Counted from the stretch's first letter, positions 1-8,372 are shown. The stretch: 16,489 nt of DNA from Candidatus Limivicinus faecipullorum (GCA_018711755.1 DVHY01000090.1:1-16489), one strand, 5' to 3'. Notes: generated by a model not told the origin, from the letters alone. Program-made: numbers and translations.

Positions 1-168
1 CTTATTCGCCAACTGTCCATCTATGAACATTGAGATAAACATGTCATCATTTATCTCGTACCTTGGCGTAAATATTTTCAGCAGCAAAACCAGAAAAATC
101 ACATTTGCAGCAACGGCCAGTACCAGCTTGACCCAGTTTTTCTCGTACTGCTCTGCTATCAGTCTCAT
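1..168 (-). CDS. N-terminus of a membrane protein, truncated by the window edge
   Basis: Reading leftwards from an ATG at 168-166, the frame stays open for 56 codons to base 1, so only the N-terminus is visible. The peptide starts MRLIAEQYEKNW, then has one clear hydrophobic helix (about residues 15-32, rich in Val, Leu, Ala and Ile) followed by a polar stretch containing EINDDMF. That layout, a short cytoplasmic tail, a first transmembrane helix and then an acidic extracytoplasmic loop, is common in polytopic membrane proteins such as lipid-linked glycosyltransferases, but the family cannot be named from this much. A G-rich stretch lies just upstream as a possible ribosome binding site. The gene begins 19 bases after the galT stop with no terminator between them, so it is probably cotranscribed with tex and galT. 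Confidence 0.7.
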   Translation of the reverse strand, partial: MRLIAEQYEKNWVKLVLAVAANVIFLVLLLKIFTPRYEINDDMFISMFIDGQLANK

Positions 169-187
169 GTGTACCCCCGGAAAATAC

Positions 188-1702
188 TTATTTCACGCTT
201 TCCACAAAGCGCAGGAAGGCGGCGCGGCCCTGCTCGTCCCGCTTGAAGACGCCGGCGTGCTCCAGCACCTGCTGGAACACCACGCCCACCTCCTGGCGCA
301 GTATCTTCTCTGCGTCCTCATGGGCAAAGTCATAGCATTTTTTCAGCTCCTCGGCCCAGGGGGCGTGCTTCGCCGTGGCCTCGTCGGCATAGAGGTCGCC
401 GCCCTCCTTCAAGAGCTTTGCCAGCTGGGCAAGCTCGGTCTTGAGCCTTGCCGGCAGCACTGCCAGACCCATCACCTCGATGAGCCCGATGTTCTCTTTC
501 TTTATATGGTGCAGCTCGGCGTGGGGGTGGAACAGGCCCAGGGGGTGCTCCTCCGTGGTGAGGTTGTTGCGCAGCACCAGGTCCATCTCATAGTCCTTGC
601 CACGGCGGCGGGCAATGGGGGTGATGGTGTTATGGGGCTCACCCTCGGTCTCGGCAAAGACGCTCACGCTCTCGTCGCTGTACCCTCTCCAGGCATTCAG
701 TATCTTGTCCGCCAGCTGGGCTATGCGTCCGCTGTCGGCGCAGCGCAGGCGGATGACGGACATGGGCCACTTCACTATGCCCGCCTGGACGTCCTCAAAG
801 CCGGCAAAGCTGAGCTCATGCTCCACCTCCGCCTTTTCCATGGCAAAGCAATAGTTGCCGCCCTGGAAATGGTCGTGGCTGAGGATAGAGCCTCCCACTA
901 TGGGCAGGTCCGCATTGCTGCCCAAAAAGTAGTGGGGGAACTGGCGCACAAAGTCCAGCAGGCGCAGGAAGGTGTTCTTGTCTATCTTCATGGGCACGTG
1001 CTTTTCATTGAGGACGATGCAGTGCTCATTGTAGTACACATAGGGGGAATACTGGAGGAAGAAATTCTCCCCGTTGAGCTTGAGGGGTATTATCCTGTGG
1101 TTTGCCCTGCCGGGATAGTCCATGCGTCCGGCATAGCCCTCCGCCTGGCGGCACAGCAGGCACTTGGGATAGCCGGAGCTCTTCTGGAGCTTGGCGGCGG
1201 CTATGGCCCTGGGGTCCTTCTCCGGCTTGGAGAGATTGATGGTGATGTCGATATCCCCATACTCGGTATTGGACACCCACTTCATATCCTTTATCACCCG
1301 GTAGCTGCGTATGTAATCCGTATACCGGCTGAAGTCATAGTACCACTGGGTGGCAACCATGGGGCTAATCTTGTACTGATACCAGAACTTTTCAATGACC
1401 TGGGAGGGCCGGGGAGTGAGCACCCCCATGAGCCGGGAGTCCAGCAGGTCCCGGCTGGTAACTCCCCCGGGAATGACGCCCCTCTCCTCCGCATCGTCCA
1501 GCAGACCCTTGAGTATCTCCTCCAGGGGCGGGTCGAAAAGCAGCTCCTCCGGGGACTCAAAGCTGTCCAGACCAAGCACCGCCAGTATATTGTTCAGCGC
1601 CCAATACCTGTCCTCCCGTTCTATCAGGTTCCGGGAGACGCCGTAATTCACCAGCTGGGCTATCCTGATATTCCTCATTTCTTCCTTTGTCATGTGTGTC
1701 AC
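188..1702 (-). CDS. galT: Galactose-1-phosphate uridylyltransferase, family 2
   Basis: Leloir-pathway enzyme that transfers UMP from UDP-glucose to galactose-1-phosphate, giving UDP-galactose and glucose-1-phosphate in the cytoplasm. The 504-residue length and overall sequence fit the Firmicute family-2 GalT rather than the roughly 350-residue E. coli type. The HIT-like active-site motif HDHFQGG is at about residues 276-282, in the context GGSILSHDHFQGGN. A KCLLC pair of cysteines lies near 180-184. The open frame begins with GTG (1702-1700), which overlaps the tex stop as GTGA and suggests translational coupling. An ATG three codons later (1693-1691) is an equally reasonable start, because the AAAGG at 1710-1706 is too close to the GTG and rather far from the ATG. 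No galK or galE is in the window. The only galactose-releasing partner visible is the upstream GH36/GH2 pair. Confidence 0.95.
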   Translation of the reverse strand: MTHMTKEEMRNIRIAQLVNYGVSRNLIEREDRYWALNNILAVLGLDSFESPEELLFDPPLEEILKGLLDDAEERGVIPGGVTSRDLLDSRLMGVLTPRPSQVIEKFWYQYKISPMVATQWYYDFSRYTDYIRSYRVIKDMKWVSNTEYGDIDITINLSKPEKDPRAIAAAKLQKSSGYPKCLLCRQAEGYAGRMDYPGRANHRIIPLKLNGENFFLQYSPYVYYNEHCIVLNEKHVPMKIDKNTFLRLLDFVRQFPHYFLGSNADLPIVGGSILSHDHFQGGNYCFAMEKAEVEHELSFAGFEDVQAGIVKWPMSVIRLRCADSGRIAQLADKILNAWRGYSDESVSVFAETEGEPHNTITPIARRRGKDYEMDLVLRNNLTTEEHPLGLFHPHAELHHIKKENIGLIEVMGLAVLPARLKTELAQLAKLLKEGGDLYADEATAKHAPWAEELKKCYDFAHEDAEKILRQEVGVVFQQVLEHAGVFKRDEQGRAAFLRFVESVK

Positions 1703-3858
1703 CGACCTTTCGCCTGTTTTATTGAGAGAGATATGCGGTGCTTTTTCTCCTCCACGTCCAGCACCACTACCTTCACCACATCGCCCACCGCCAGCAGTTC
1801 GCTGGGATGGCGAATAAATTTATCGCTTATCTGGGAAATATGGACCAGGCCGTCCTGATGGACGCCGATGTCCACAAAAACTCCGAAGTCTGTCACATTC
1901 CGCACGGTGCCCATAAGCTCCATGCCGGGCTTGAGGTCCTTTATCTCCAGCACGTCCCGGCGCAGCAGCACCGGAGGCAGCTCATCCCTGGGGTCCCTTC
2001 CGGGCTTCAGCAGCTCCGAGACTATGTCCCTGAGGGTGGGCTCGCCTACGCCGCAGTCCGCCGCCGCCCTGGCCAGGCCGTAGCTCTCCAGCCGCTCCGG
2101 CAGCCGGGCAATATCCCCCTTGGCCACGTCTTCCAGTGTATAGCCGCACAGCTCCAGCAGCTTTTCCGCCGCCGCATAGCTCTCGGGATGGACGGCAGTG
2201 TTGTCCAGCACCTGGCTGCTCTCCGGCACTCTCAAAAATCCGGCGCACTGCTGGAAGGCCTTGGGGCCCAGCTTCGGCACCTTTGTTAAGCCCTTGCGGC
2301 TGGTAAAGGCGCCGTTTTCCTCCCGGTAGGCCACAATGTTCTTTGCCGTGGTCTTGTTGAGGCCCGATACCCTTTGCAGCAGGGCGGGGGAGGCGGTGTT
2401 CACGTCCACGCCCACGGCGTTGACGCAGTCTTCCACCACGCCGTCCAGGGTCTCCTCCAGCTTTGCCTGGGGCATGTCGTGCTGGTACTGGCCCACACCT
2501 ATGGCCATTGGCTCTATCTTCACCAGCTCCGCCAGGGGGTCCTGGAGCCTGCGGGCTATGGACACCGCCGAGCGCAGGTTCACATCGTAATCCGGGAACT
2601 CCTCCGCCGCCAGCTTGGAGGCGGAATACACCGAGGCCCCGGCCTCATTGACTATGGCATAAGCCTGGCCGCCCCCCAGCTCACGGAGCATCTCCGCGGC
2701 CATCTGTTCCGTCTCCCGGGAGGCGGTGCCGTTGCCTATGGCAATGTGCTCCACGCCGTGCTTTTTGACCATGGCGGAGAGGATGCGGATAGCCTCCGCC
2801 TTCTTCCCCTCAGAAAATGTGGGATATACCACCGCCGTGTCCAGCACCTTGCCGGTGCCGTCCACTACAGCCACCTTGCAGCCGTTGCGGTAACCCGGGT
2901 CCAGACCCATGGTCACCTTCCCTTTCACCGGGGGCTGCATCAGCAGGGGTTTCAGGTTCAGGGCAAACATCTTTATTGCCCCTTCGCAGGCAAAGTCGGT
3001 GAGAGCGTTCCTGGCTTCCCGCTCCAGAGAGGGGAAGATGAGCCTGTCATAAGCGTCGTCCGCGGCAGAGCGCACAAAGGCCATGGCGCTGCTGCCCGGC
3101 TTGATAACCGCCCGGCGCAGCCGCTGCAGGGCGGCCTCCCGGTCCACCTCCACGCCGACTTTCAGCATGCCCTCCTTCTCGCCCCGGTTGATGGCCAATA
3201 TCTGATGGCCCTGGAGGCGGCTGAGGCTCTGGCTGAAATCATAGTACAGGCGGTAGACGCTGTCCTCCTCCGTGGCGGCCTGGGACCTGAGCTGGCCCCT
3301 GGAATTTATATAGTCTCTCAAAAGCCCCCGTATGGCCGCGTCGTCGGATATCATCTCGGCAATTATGTCAGAGGCCCCTGCCAGAGCCTCCTCCACCGTC
3401 TCCACGCCTTTCTCGGGGTTTACATAATCTTCAGCAAGCAGCTCCGGGGCGGGCAGGTCCATAGTCTGGCTGAAGAGCTGCCGGGCCAGAGGCTCCAGAC
3501 CCTTCTCCTTTGCCACGGTGGCCCGGGTGCGGCGCTTTTGCTTATAGGGCCGGTACAGGTCCTCCAGAGCGGCCAGGGTCTCGGCGGAGTCTATGGCCTG
3601 GGACAGCTCCTCCGTGAGCTTGCCCTGTTCCTCTATGGCTTTTTTCACCGTCTCCCGGCGCTGCTGGAGATTGCGCAGATATTCCAGCCGCTCCGCCAGC
3701 GTCCTCAGGGCCGTATCGTCCATGGCTCCGTGGAGCTCCTTGCGGTAGCGGGCGATGAAGGGGATGGTGTTCCCCTCGTCCAGAAGGCTGATGACGTTTT
3801 CTATATGCTCCTGCGGTCTGTCCAGTTCCCGGGCAAGTATTTGGCTGATGGTCTCCAA
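1699..3858 (-). CDS. tex: Tex-family RNA-binding transcription accessory protein
   Basis: A 719-residue cytoplasmic nucleic-acid-binding protein of the Tex/YhgF family, the bacterial relative of Spt6, involved in transcription and RNA metabolism. Domains visible in order: the helical Tex N-terminal region (about 1-300, with GNTIPFIARYRKE near 29-41), a YqgF/RNase H-like domain (about 315-440, containing MGLDPGYRNGCK), tandem helix-hairpin-helix motifs (about 480-545, with NKTTAKNIVAYREENGAF) and a C-terminal S1 domain (about 645-716, with VTDFGVFVDIGVHQDGLVH). Length and domain order are complete for the family. The start is a TTG at 3858-3856, chosen because AAGGAG lies seven to eight bases upstream and a consensus promoter lies further up. 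The stop overlaps galT as GTGA. Linkage of a general factor to a galactose gene is unusual and may be simple operon crowding. Confidence 0.96.
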   Translation of the reverse strand: METISQILARELDRPQEHIENVISLLDEGNTIPFIARYRKELHGAMDDTALRTLAERLEYLRNLQQRRETVKKAIEEQGKLTEELSQAIDSAETLAALEDLYRPYKQKRRTRATVAKEKGLEPLARQLFSQTMDLPAPELLAEDYVNPEKGVETVEEALAGASDIIAEMISDDAAIRGLLRDYINSRGQLRSQAATEEDSVYRLYYDFSQSLSRLQGHQILAINRGEKEGMLKVGVEVDREAALQRLRRAVIKPGSSAMAFVRSAADDAYDRLIFPSLEREARNALTDFACEGAIKMFALNLKPLLMQPPVKGKVTMGLDPGYRNGCKVAVVDGTGKVLDTAVVYPTFSEGKKAEAIRILSAMVKKHGVEHIAIGNGTASRETEQMAAEMLRELGGGQAYAIVNEAGASVYSASKLAAEEFPDYDVNLRSAVSIARRLQDPLAELVKIEPMAIGVGQYQHDMPQAKLEETLDGVVEDCVNAVGVDVNTASPALLQRVSGLNKTTAKNIVAYREENGAFTSRKGLTKVPKLGPKAFQQCAGFLRVPESSQVLDNTAVHPESYAAAEKLLELCGYTLEDVAKGDIARLPERLESYGLARAAADCGVGEPTLRDIVSELLKPGRDPRDELPPVLLRRDVLEIKDLKPGMELMGTVRNVTDFGVFVDIGVHQDGLVHISQISDKFIRHPSELLAVGDVVKVVVLDVEEKKHRISLSIKQAKGR

Positions 3859-3865
3859 GTTATGT

Positions 3866-3871
3866 CTCCTT
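3866..3871 (-). promoter_or_regulatory. Ribosome binding site fixing the TTG start of tex
   Basis: AAGGAG on the minus strand, seven bases before the TTG at 3858. No in-frame ATG nearby has comparable spacing, so this site decides in favour of the rare TTG start. Confidence 0.8.
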
Positions 3872-3894
3872 TTTTATTGGCTGCTTTTCTGCAC

Positions 3895-3923
3895 ATTATA
3901 CCACAGTAGTTTCATTATCGCAA
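3895..3923 (-). promoter_or_regulatory. Sigma-A promoter of tex-galT
   Basis: On the minus strand, TTGCGA (3923-3918) and a perfect TATAAT (3900-3895) are separated by exactly 17 bases. Transcription would begin about 30 bases before the TTG start of tex. It lies downstream of the hairpin that ends the GH2-GH36 operon, so tex-galT appears to be an independent transcription unit. Confidence 0.8.
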
Positions 3924-3966
3924 TCGCGAATTGTCCATTTTTGACAAAAGAATAGGACAAAATACC

Positions 3967-4001
3967 CTTGGGCAGGCAGGAATATTTCCTGTCTGCCCAA
4001 G
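3967..4001 (-). terminator. Hairpin terminator after the GH2-GH36 operon
   Basis: A 16-bp inverted repeat (arms 3967-3982 and 3986-4001, one G/T wobble) closes on a three-base loop. It lies about 25 bases after the GH36 stop. The T-tract after it on the minus strand is weak (TATTTTGT), so it could be a leaky terminator or an mRNA-stabilising hairpin. The plus side has no convergent gene to terminate. Confidence 0.65.
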
Positions 4002-4026
4002 TCATTTCCAATATATGTAAATCTTT

Positions 4027-5607
4027 TCAGTCCAGGCTCAGCCGGAAGCCGTACTTCTTTCCCTCCAGCTCATATTCCACGGCAAGGTCCTCATCCGCAA
4101 GGACCCGTATATTCTCCGCCTCCCGGTTTTTCAGCATCTGCCTGTACTGCTCCAGAGCCTGGGGCGAGTACTCCGCCATGTTGTCCGAGCAGAGGAGCAT
4201 GCCGCCGAAGAGGCTGCAGCAGTCCGCCAGCAGCTTCTTCTCCCGCTCCGTCAGCTTGATATTGTCCTCCCGCAGGAAGAACACGTCCGGGTCGCTGAGA
4301 AAGGCCCGGCCGTTGAGCTGGCGGCGGAATAGGGCGTTGCCTATGGCCTGCTTTGTAGAGACCCGCTCCAGGTTTGTCCGGCGCATTATCCAGCTGTTGT
4401 CCCAGTCCAGTCCCACGTCGCAGCTTATGCGGCAGTAGTCCACAAGGCCGAAGGCGGGCATCAATGGCACGCCGCAGCCCAATATGAGCTTGTCGCCGCA
4501 GAAGTCCCTCAGCATTTCCATTGCCCTTATCATCCGCCCGGCCCGGGTCTCCTTTTTATTGCCGAAGGGGGCGGCGGCATAGAGGAAATCCAGCTTCACC
4601 AAATCGAAGCCCCAGTCCTCCAGCACGGTATGAAAGACCCGGCGGAGATATTCCATGGCCTGCTTATTGTCAATGTCCAGGGAGTAGAAGCCGCCCCAGT
4701 TGCAGCCGCAGTGCCAGGGCCCGCCCTCCACTTTCAGCAGCCAGTCCGGGTGCTCCTTCATGAGCCTTGAGCCCTTGCGGCAGCCGAAAGGCGCCAGCCA
4801 CAGTCCGGCCTTCAGGCCCTTTTCATGTATCCGGTCCACGATGGGTTTGAGGCCGTCGGGGAACTTTTTCCTGTTCACGTCCCAGTCCCCCACGCCCAGC
4901 TGCCAGCCGTCGTCTATCTGGAAGAGGTCCCCCGCTTTCAGCACCCTGGCGCAGCCGGCCAGGTCGGAGAGTATGCTCTTCTCGTCTATATTCTTGTAGC
5001 GGTTATACCAGCTGGAGTAACCGGTGAGCTTTTCCTCCGTCCTGGGCTTTATGCCCAGAGCTTTGAACCAGCCGTCGAAGACCTCATCCTCGCTGCCCTG
5101 GGCGCAGTACAGCTGAAAAGCGAGAAAATCTCCCGCCGTCTCCAGCCCGGCGCAGTCCCGTTCTATCTCCAGCAGGCCCGCCCGGCTGTCGTACTTGAAG
5201 ACGGTGTAGCCCGGCCTCTCGTCCAGGGAGGCCAGAAGCCGGTAGCTGTCGCCCCGGCGGAAGTAGCAGTAGCTGTAGCCGTGGGCCAGTCCCCGCTTTC
5301 TGGGATAGTCCATGAAGTGGTAGTCCCCGTAGCGGTCTATGCCATAGCGGCGCACGATGAATCCGGGCAGCTTATGCCAGGGCATCATCTGGCTGTTCTT
5401 GTCGTACTCCGGGCAATAGCTCCAGGTCTGGTAGCCGTTTATGAAGAACTTCTCCCCCTCTTCCAGCTCCAGTTCCAGGCTGCCCCGCACCTTTTCCAGG
5501 ACACCTTCCGGCAGGGAGAGCTTTATGATATTCTCCCCCTGCCGCAGCTCCCGGCTGCCCCGGATGCTCTTGCCGTCTATCAGACTGGCCGCATATTCAA
5601 GTCTCAT
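4027..5607 (-). CDS. Alpha-galactosidase, GH36 family
   Basis: A 526-residue glycoside hydrolase predicted to remove terminal alpha-linked galactose from melibiose or raffinose-type oligosaccharides by a retaining mechanism. The (beta/alpha)8 barrel occupies roughly 190-440. The expected nucleophile Asp340 is in VKLDFLYAA, and the acid/base Asp397 is in RISCDVGLDWD. Other barrel landmarks are DLFQIDDGWQ (about 227-236), GLKAGLWLAPFGC, and a CGCNWGG loop near 300-306 in the substrate region. There is no signal peptide or transmembrane segment, so it is cytoplasmic. It is shorter than classical 700-residue GH36 enzymes, having a reduced N-terminal beta domain. The ATG overlaps the GH2 stop as ATGA, indicating coupled translation. 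Galactose released here could feed galT, encoded just downstream in its own operon. Substrate specificity is inferred from the family. Confidence 0.9.
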   Translation of the reverse strand: MRLEYAASLIDGKSIRGSRELRQGENIIKLSLPEGVLEKVRGSLELELEEGEKFFINGYQTWSYCPEYDKNSQMMPWHKLPGFIVRRYGIDRYGDYHFMDYPRKRGLAHGYSYCYFRRGDSYRLLASLDERPGYTVFKYDSRAGLLEIERDCAGLETAGDFLAFQLYCAQGSEDEVFDGWFKALGIKPRTEEKLTGYSSWYNRYKNIDEKSILSDLAGCARVLKAGDLFQIDDGWQLGVGDWDVNRKKFPDGLKPIVDRIHEKGLKAGLWLAPFGCRKGSRLMKEHPDWLLKVEGGPWHCGCNWGGFYSLDIDNKQAMEYLRRVFHTVLEDWGFDLVKLDFLYAAAPFGNKKETRAGRMIRAMEMLRDFCGDKLILGCGVPLMPAFGLVDYCRISCDVGLDWDNSWIMRRTNLERVSTKQAIGNALFRRQLNGRAFLSDPDVFFLREDNIKLTEREKKLLADCCSLFGGMLLCSDNMAEYSPQALEQYRQMLKNREAENIRVLADEDLAVEYELEGKKYGFRLSLD

Positions 5608-7934
5608 GCTTCCACCTCAAATCTCAAAGTCGCCGGCTCCAGGCCCGGTGCGGATATCTTCAGCTCCGCTGTACCCGCCCGGCCTGTGGTCTTCACATAG
5701 CAGCCGCTCATGCCTCCCTCGGCCGCGGACCAGTCCGGACCGGCCAGCTCCAGGGGACCGCTGACTTCAAAGTGCAGCGGCAGCTGGGCATAGACGGCGG
5801 TATTGCCCCACTCGTCCAGCAGCCGGACTCTAACTGCCGCCATGTCGTAAGTATCCCCCTCTTTCAGGACGGTATGGGCGCACCTGGCCTCTATGTGCAG
5901 CCGCTTTCCCGGGCAGAGGGTACGGCTTATCACCGTTTTGCCCCCCACCTTGCCCTCAAAGCGCCAGCGGGTGGCCTCTCCGCCCCAGTTGCCCACGTAC
6001 TTGCCGTAGAGCTTCACCCCCTCGGCCATGCTCAGGCGGTAGCGCAGCATGCACCAGAGCATCCGGGCCTTGTCGGCGGCGGGCATGTTTGCCAGGCCGT
6101 GCTTTCCCGCAGAGAGCAGGCAGCGGCGCAGCAGCTCCGCCTCCTTATCCGAAAAGTCCTCCTGGGTCTTCAAGAGCTCTCCTATGGTGTCGTCTATCAG
6201 CACGGGGCCGCAGCGCAGGCCCTCCAGCTCCCGCTTTGTAAAGCCGGTGACATACACGTCGTTTTTATACAGGGCCACCTCCTCGGCATTGGTGAAGGCG
6301 TATATCTTCCCTACGTTCCCGGCGGGGTAGTCCCCTATATCCATGGGGCAGCCCAGCTCCAGCACCGGCTCCTCCCCCTGGCTTGCGTACACCGCCGCCG
6401 CCAGCTTGGGATTGCGGAAGGAGTCCAGCACCCCGTGGTAGCAGATGCGGTCCCCGGAGCCGAAGTCCTTGTGGGTGGCATAGTCGAACATGCACCAGCC
6501 GAAGCATCCGGCGTGCTCCCCGGAGCCTGCCGCCGCCGACTGGACCCGGGCATGGCGCAGGGCGTGCTCCTGGCGCTTTTCCCAGGTGTCAAAGCTCTTG
6601 GTAGGGAACATGTGGCCGTTGTGCTCGCTGATGATAAGGGCCTTGTCCATATCCGGGCTCACGTCCTTTTTCTTCTTTGCCCCGGGGGTCAGGCCGTTAT
6701 GAGAGAAGTCGTTGTAGGAGTACACGTCCTCCAGCAGGTGGCTCTTTTCCAGATAGCGCACGCCGGAGGTCCGGCGGCTGTCGTCCAGCTCATGGGCCAG
6801 GGCGTTGGTGCGGCGGTAGAAATCGTCGTCGTCCACGCTCTCGTTTATCCTCACGCCCCAGAGGACTATGCTGGGGTGGTTGCGGTACTGGAGTATCATC
6901 TCCCGCAGGTTCTCCACCGCCTGGTCCTTCCACTTTTCGTCACCTATGTGCTGCCAGCCCGGCAGCTCCGTGAACACCGCCAGGCCCAGCCGGTCGCACT
7001 GGTCTATGAAATATTGGCTCTGGGGGTAGTGAGAGGTGCGCACGGCGGTGCATTTCAGCTCCTGCTTGAGTATCCTGGCGTCCTCCCGCTGGAGGCTCTC
7101 CGGGGCGGCATAGCCTATATAAGGGTAGCTCTGGTGCCGGTTCAATCCCCGGAGGAAAGTCTTTTTCCCGTTGAGATAGAAGCCGTCGGCCTTGAAGTCT
7201 GCCGTGCGGAAGCCGAAAGGAACATTCTGGGTATCCAGGACCTTTTCCTCTTTGTCCAGCAGCTCCGCCCTCAGGGTATAGAGCTTGGGGGAGAAGATGT
7301 CCCAGGGCTCCGCCTGGGGCAGGCTGAGCCGCTGGTCTGTGCCGCCCAGGTTCCTGAGCAGTTCCCTATCCCCGTCCAGTATGGAGAGGCAAATTTTATC
7401 CCAGTCCCCCTGCACCTTCATTCGCACTCTTGCGGTGGTCAGGCTTGGAGTGGTGACAAAAACGTCCTCAATATAGCTCTTCTCCCGCACATCCAGCCAG
7501 GCCTCCCGGTAAAGGCCGCCGTAGGTGAGGTAGTCGATGACAAAGCCGAAGGGAGGAATGGCCCCGTCCTCCCGGGAGTCCAGCTTCACCGCCACCAGGT
7601 TCTCCCCGCCGTAGTTTACCAGCTCCGTTATGTCCAGGCGGAAGGCGGTATAGCCGCAGCGGTGCTCTCCGGCAAGACGTCCGTTCACATAGACCAGGGC
7701 CTGGTGGGCCGCCCCGTCGAATTGGAGAAACAGCTTTTTTCCCCGGAATGACTCCGGGATGTCCAGCCTCCGCCTGTAGCCCCAGACGCCCTCGTAGTCC
7801 TCCGGCCCGGCATAGTGCAAAGGCAGCTCCTTCACGTTGTGGGGCAGGCGCACCGGCTCTCCGGCGCCCTCCCCTCTCATAAAGTTCTCGCTCCACTGAG
7901 CGGCGAATTCCCATCCGCTGCAGAGGCTTATCAT
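5604..7934 (-). CDS. GH2 beta-galactosidase or related glycosidase
   Basis: About 776 residues with the usual GH2 order: N-terminal jelly-roll sugar-binding domain (about 10-150, with GVWGYRRRLDIP and AHQALVYVNG), an immunoglobulin-like domain (about 155-240), the TIM barrel (about 250-530), and C-terminal beta domains. Counting from the ATG at 7934, the acid/base Glu is about 365 in VRINESVDDD and the nucleophile about 437 in IISEHNGH. The TSHYPQS motif is present. An ATG five codons upstream (7949) lacks a ribosome binding site, whereas GGGAGGG sits six bases before 7934, so 7934 is preferred. There is no signal peptide. Activity could be beta-galactosidase, beta-glucuronidase or another GH2 activity. 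The neighbouring GH36 and galT favour a galactoside. It is translationally coupled to the GH36 gene. Confidence 0.88.
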   Translation of the reverse strand: MISLCSGWEFAAQWSENFMRGEGAGEPVRLPHNVKELPLHYAGPEDYEGVWGYRRRLDIPESFRGKKLFLQFDGAAHQALVYVNGRLAGEHRCGYTAFRLDITELVNYGGENLVAVKLDSREDGAIPPFGFVIDYLTYGGLYREAWLDVREKSYIEDVFVTTPSLTTARVRMKVQGDWDKICLSILDGDRELLRNLGGTDQRLSLPQAEPWDIFSPKLYTLRAELLDKEEKVLDTQNVPFGFRTADFKADGFYLNGKKTFLRGLNRHQSYPYIGYAAPESLQREDARILKQELKCTAVRTSHYPQSQYFIDQCDRLGLAVFTELPGWQHIGDEKWKDQAVENLREMILQYRNHPSIVLWGVRINESVDDDDFYRRTNALAHELDDSRRTSGVRYLEKSHLLEDVYSYNDFSHNGLTPGAKKKKDVSPDMDKALIISEHNGHMFPTKSFDTWEKRQEHALRHARVQSAAAGSGEHAGCFGWCMFDYATHKDFGSGDRICYHGVLDSFRNPKLAAAVYASQGEEPVLELGCPMDIGDYPAGNVGKIYAFTNAEEVALYKNDVYVTGFTKRELEGLRCGPVLIDDTIGELLKTQEDFSDKEAELLRRCLLSAGKHGLANMPAADKARMLWCMLRYRLSMAEGVKLYGKYVGNWGGEATRWRFEGKVGGKTVISRTLCPGKRLHIEARCAHTVLKEGDTYDMAAVRVRLLDEWGNTAVYAQLPLHFEVSGPLELAGPDWSAAEGGMSGCYVKTTGRAGTAELKISAPGLEPATLRFEVEA

Positions 7935-7940
7935 ATGCAG

Positions 7941-7947
7941 CCCTCCC
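7941..7947 (-). promoter_or_regulatory. Ribosome binding site deciding the GH2 start
   Basis: GGGAGGG on the minus strand, six bases before the ATG at 7934. It lies inside the coding part of the longer alternative that starts at 7949, which itself has no upstream purine-rich site. Confidence 0.75.
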
Positions 7948-7968
7948 ATAGCTTCAAAATCCAGCTCA

Positions 7969-7997
7969 AGTATACAACATTCGCCCCGGCCCGTAAA
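7969..7997 (-). promoter_or_regulatory. Probable promoter of the GH2-GH36 operon
   Basis: On the minus strand, TTTACG (7997-7992) and TATACT (7974-7969) are 17 bases apart, directly after the terminator of the preceding operon. The -35 box matches the consensus at four of six positions. No clear operator or catabolite-repression element was seen in this short gap. Confidence 0.55.
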
Positions 7998-8000
7998 GAG

Positions 8001-8032
8001 AAAACCCGGCCCGGGGCTGTCCCCGGGCCGGG
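8001..8032 (-). terminator. Strong intrinsic terminator of the dhaL-dhaK-lsrF operon
   Basis: A perfect 12-bp GC-only inverted repeat (arms 8005-8016 and 8021-8032, loop ctgt) is followed on the minus strand by TTTTCTCTTT. It lies 17 bases beyond the stop of the VOC gene and closes the operon. Confidence 0.9.
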
Positions 8033-8048
8033 CAGGCGCACGGCCTTT

Positions 8049-8372
8049 TTATTTTTCCTCGTAGAGCTCGATGATGGCGTCGTCCTTGACTATGAAGGCC
8101 AGGCGCACATTGTCGCCCAGGGCTTCCGGCCCGAAGATAACCCGGTCCGCCTCCGCCAGGTAGGGCTCGGCGTCGTCCACTTTGTAGGCCACATGGGGCT
8201 GTTTGGACAGGATCTCAGGGAAGCGGGTACCCTCTTCAAACTTCAGATACTCAATCTTGTAGTCGTAGGTATCCACACTCTCATTGACCCAGAACTTGCC
8301 CCAGTCGTTGTAGACCATGCCGGGCTTCTTGTTCAGTACGGGTATACCGATGTGCATGTATTCTGCTGCCAT
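8049..8372 (-). CDS. Compact VOC (glyoxalase-fold) family protein
   Basis: A 107-residue soluble protein, last gene of the operon. It resembles a small vicinal-oxygen-chelate protein: an N-terminal strand with HIGIPV, a central strand KIEYLKFEEG, then HVAYKVDD, and a C-terminal IIELYEE. These give candidate metal ligands His7, Glu41, His60 and Glu102 in the order typical of VOC enzymes. VOC proteins catalyse isomerisations, epimerisations or lyase and dioxygenase reactions through a metal-bound enediolate, so an isomerase acting on a phosphorylated dicarbonyl is a reasonable guess, not shown. It is shorter than the usual 120-140 residues. The start ATG has AGGAGG at good spacing. It is not homologous on sight to LsrG, which is an ABM-fold protein. 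The exact reaction is unknown. Confidence 0.75.
   Translation of the reverse strand: MAAEYMHIGIPVLNKKPGMVYNDWGKFWVNESVDTYDYKIEYLKFEEGTRFPEILSKQPHVAYKVDDAEPYLAEADRVIFGPEALGDNVRLAFIVKDDAIIELYEEK

Noticed and set aside
23..1858. Long plus-strand open frame opposite galT and the end of tex (611 codons)
   Set aside because: It mirrors genes with clear family motifs on the minus strand, has no ribosome binding site and gives no recognisable protein. GC-rich codon bias leaves such antisense frames open.
2374..3909. Plus-strand open frame opposite tex (511 codons)
   Set aside because: Shadow of tex. It contains no domain-like sequence and runs into the tex promoter.
5772..7751. Plus-strand open frame opposite the GH2 gene (659 codons)
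   Set aside because: Shadow of a gene with intact catalytic motifs. Its composition is His/Gln/Val-rich, as expected of an antisense reading.
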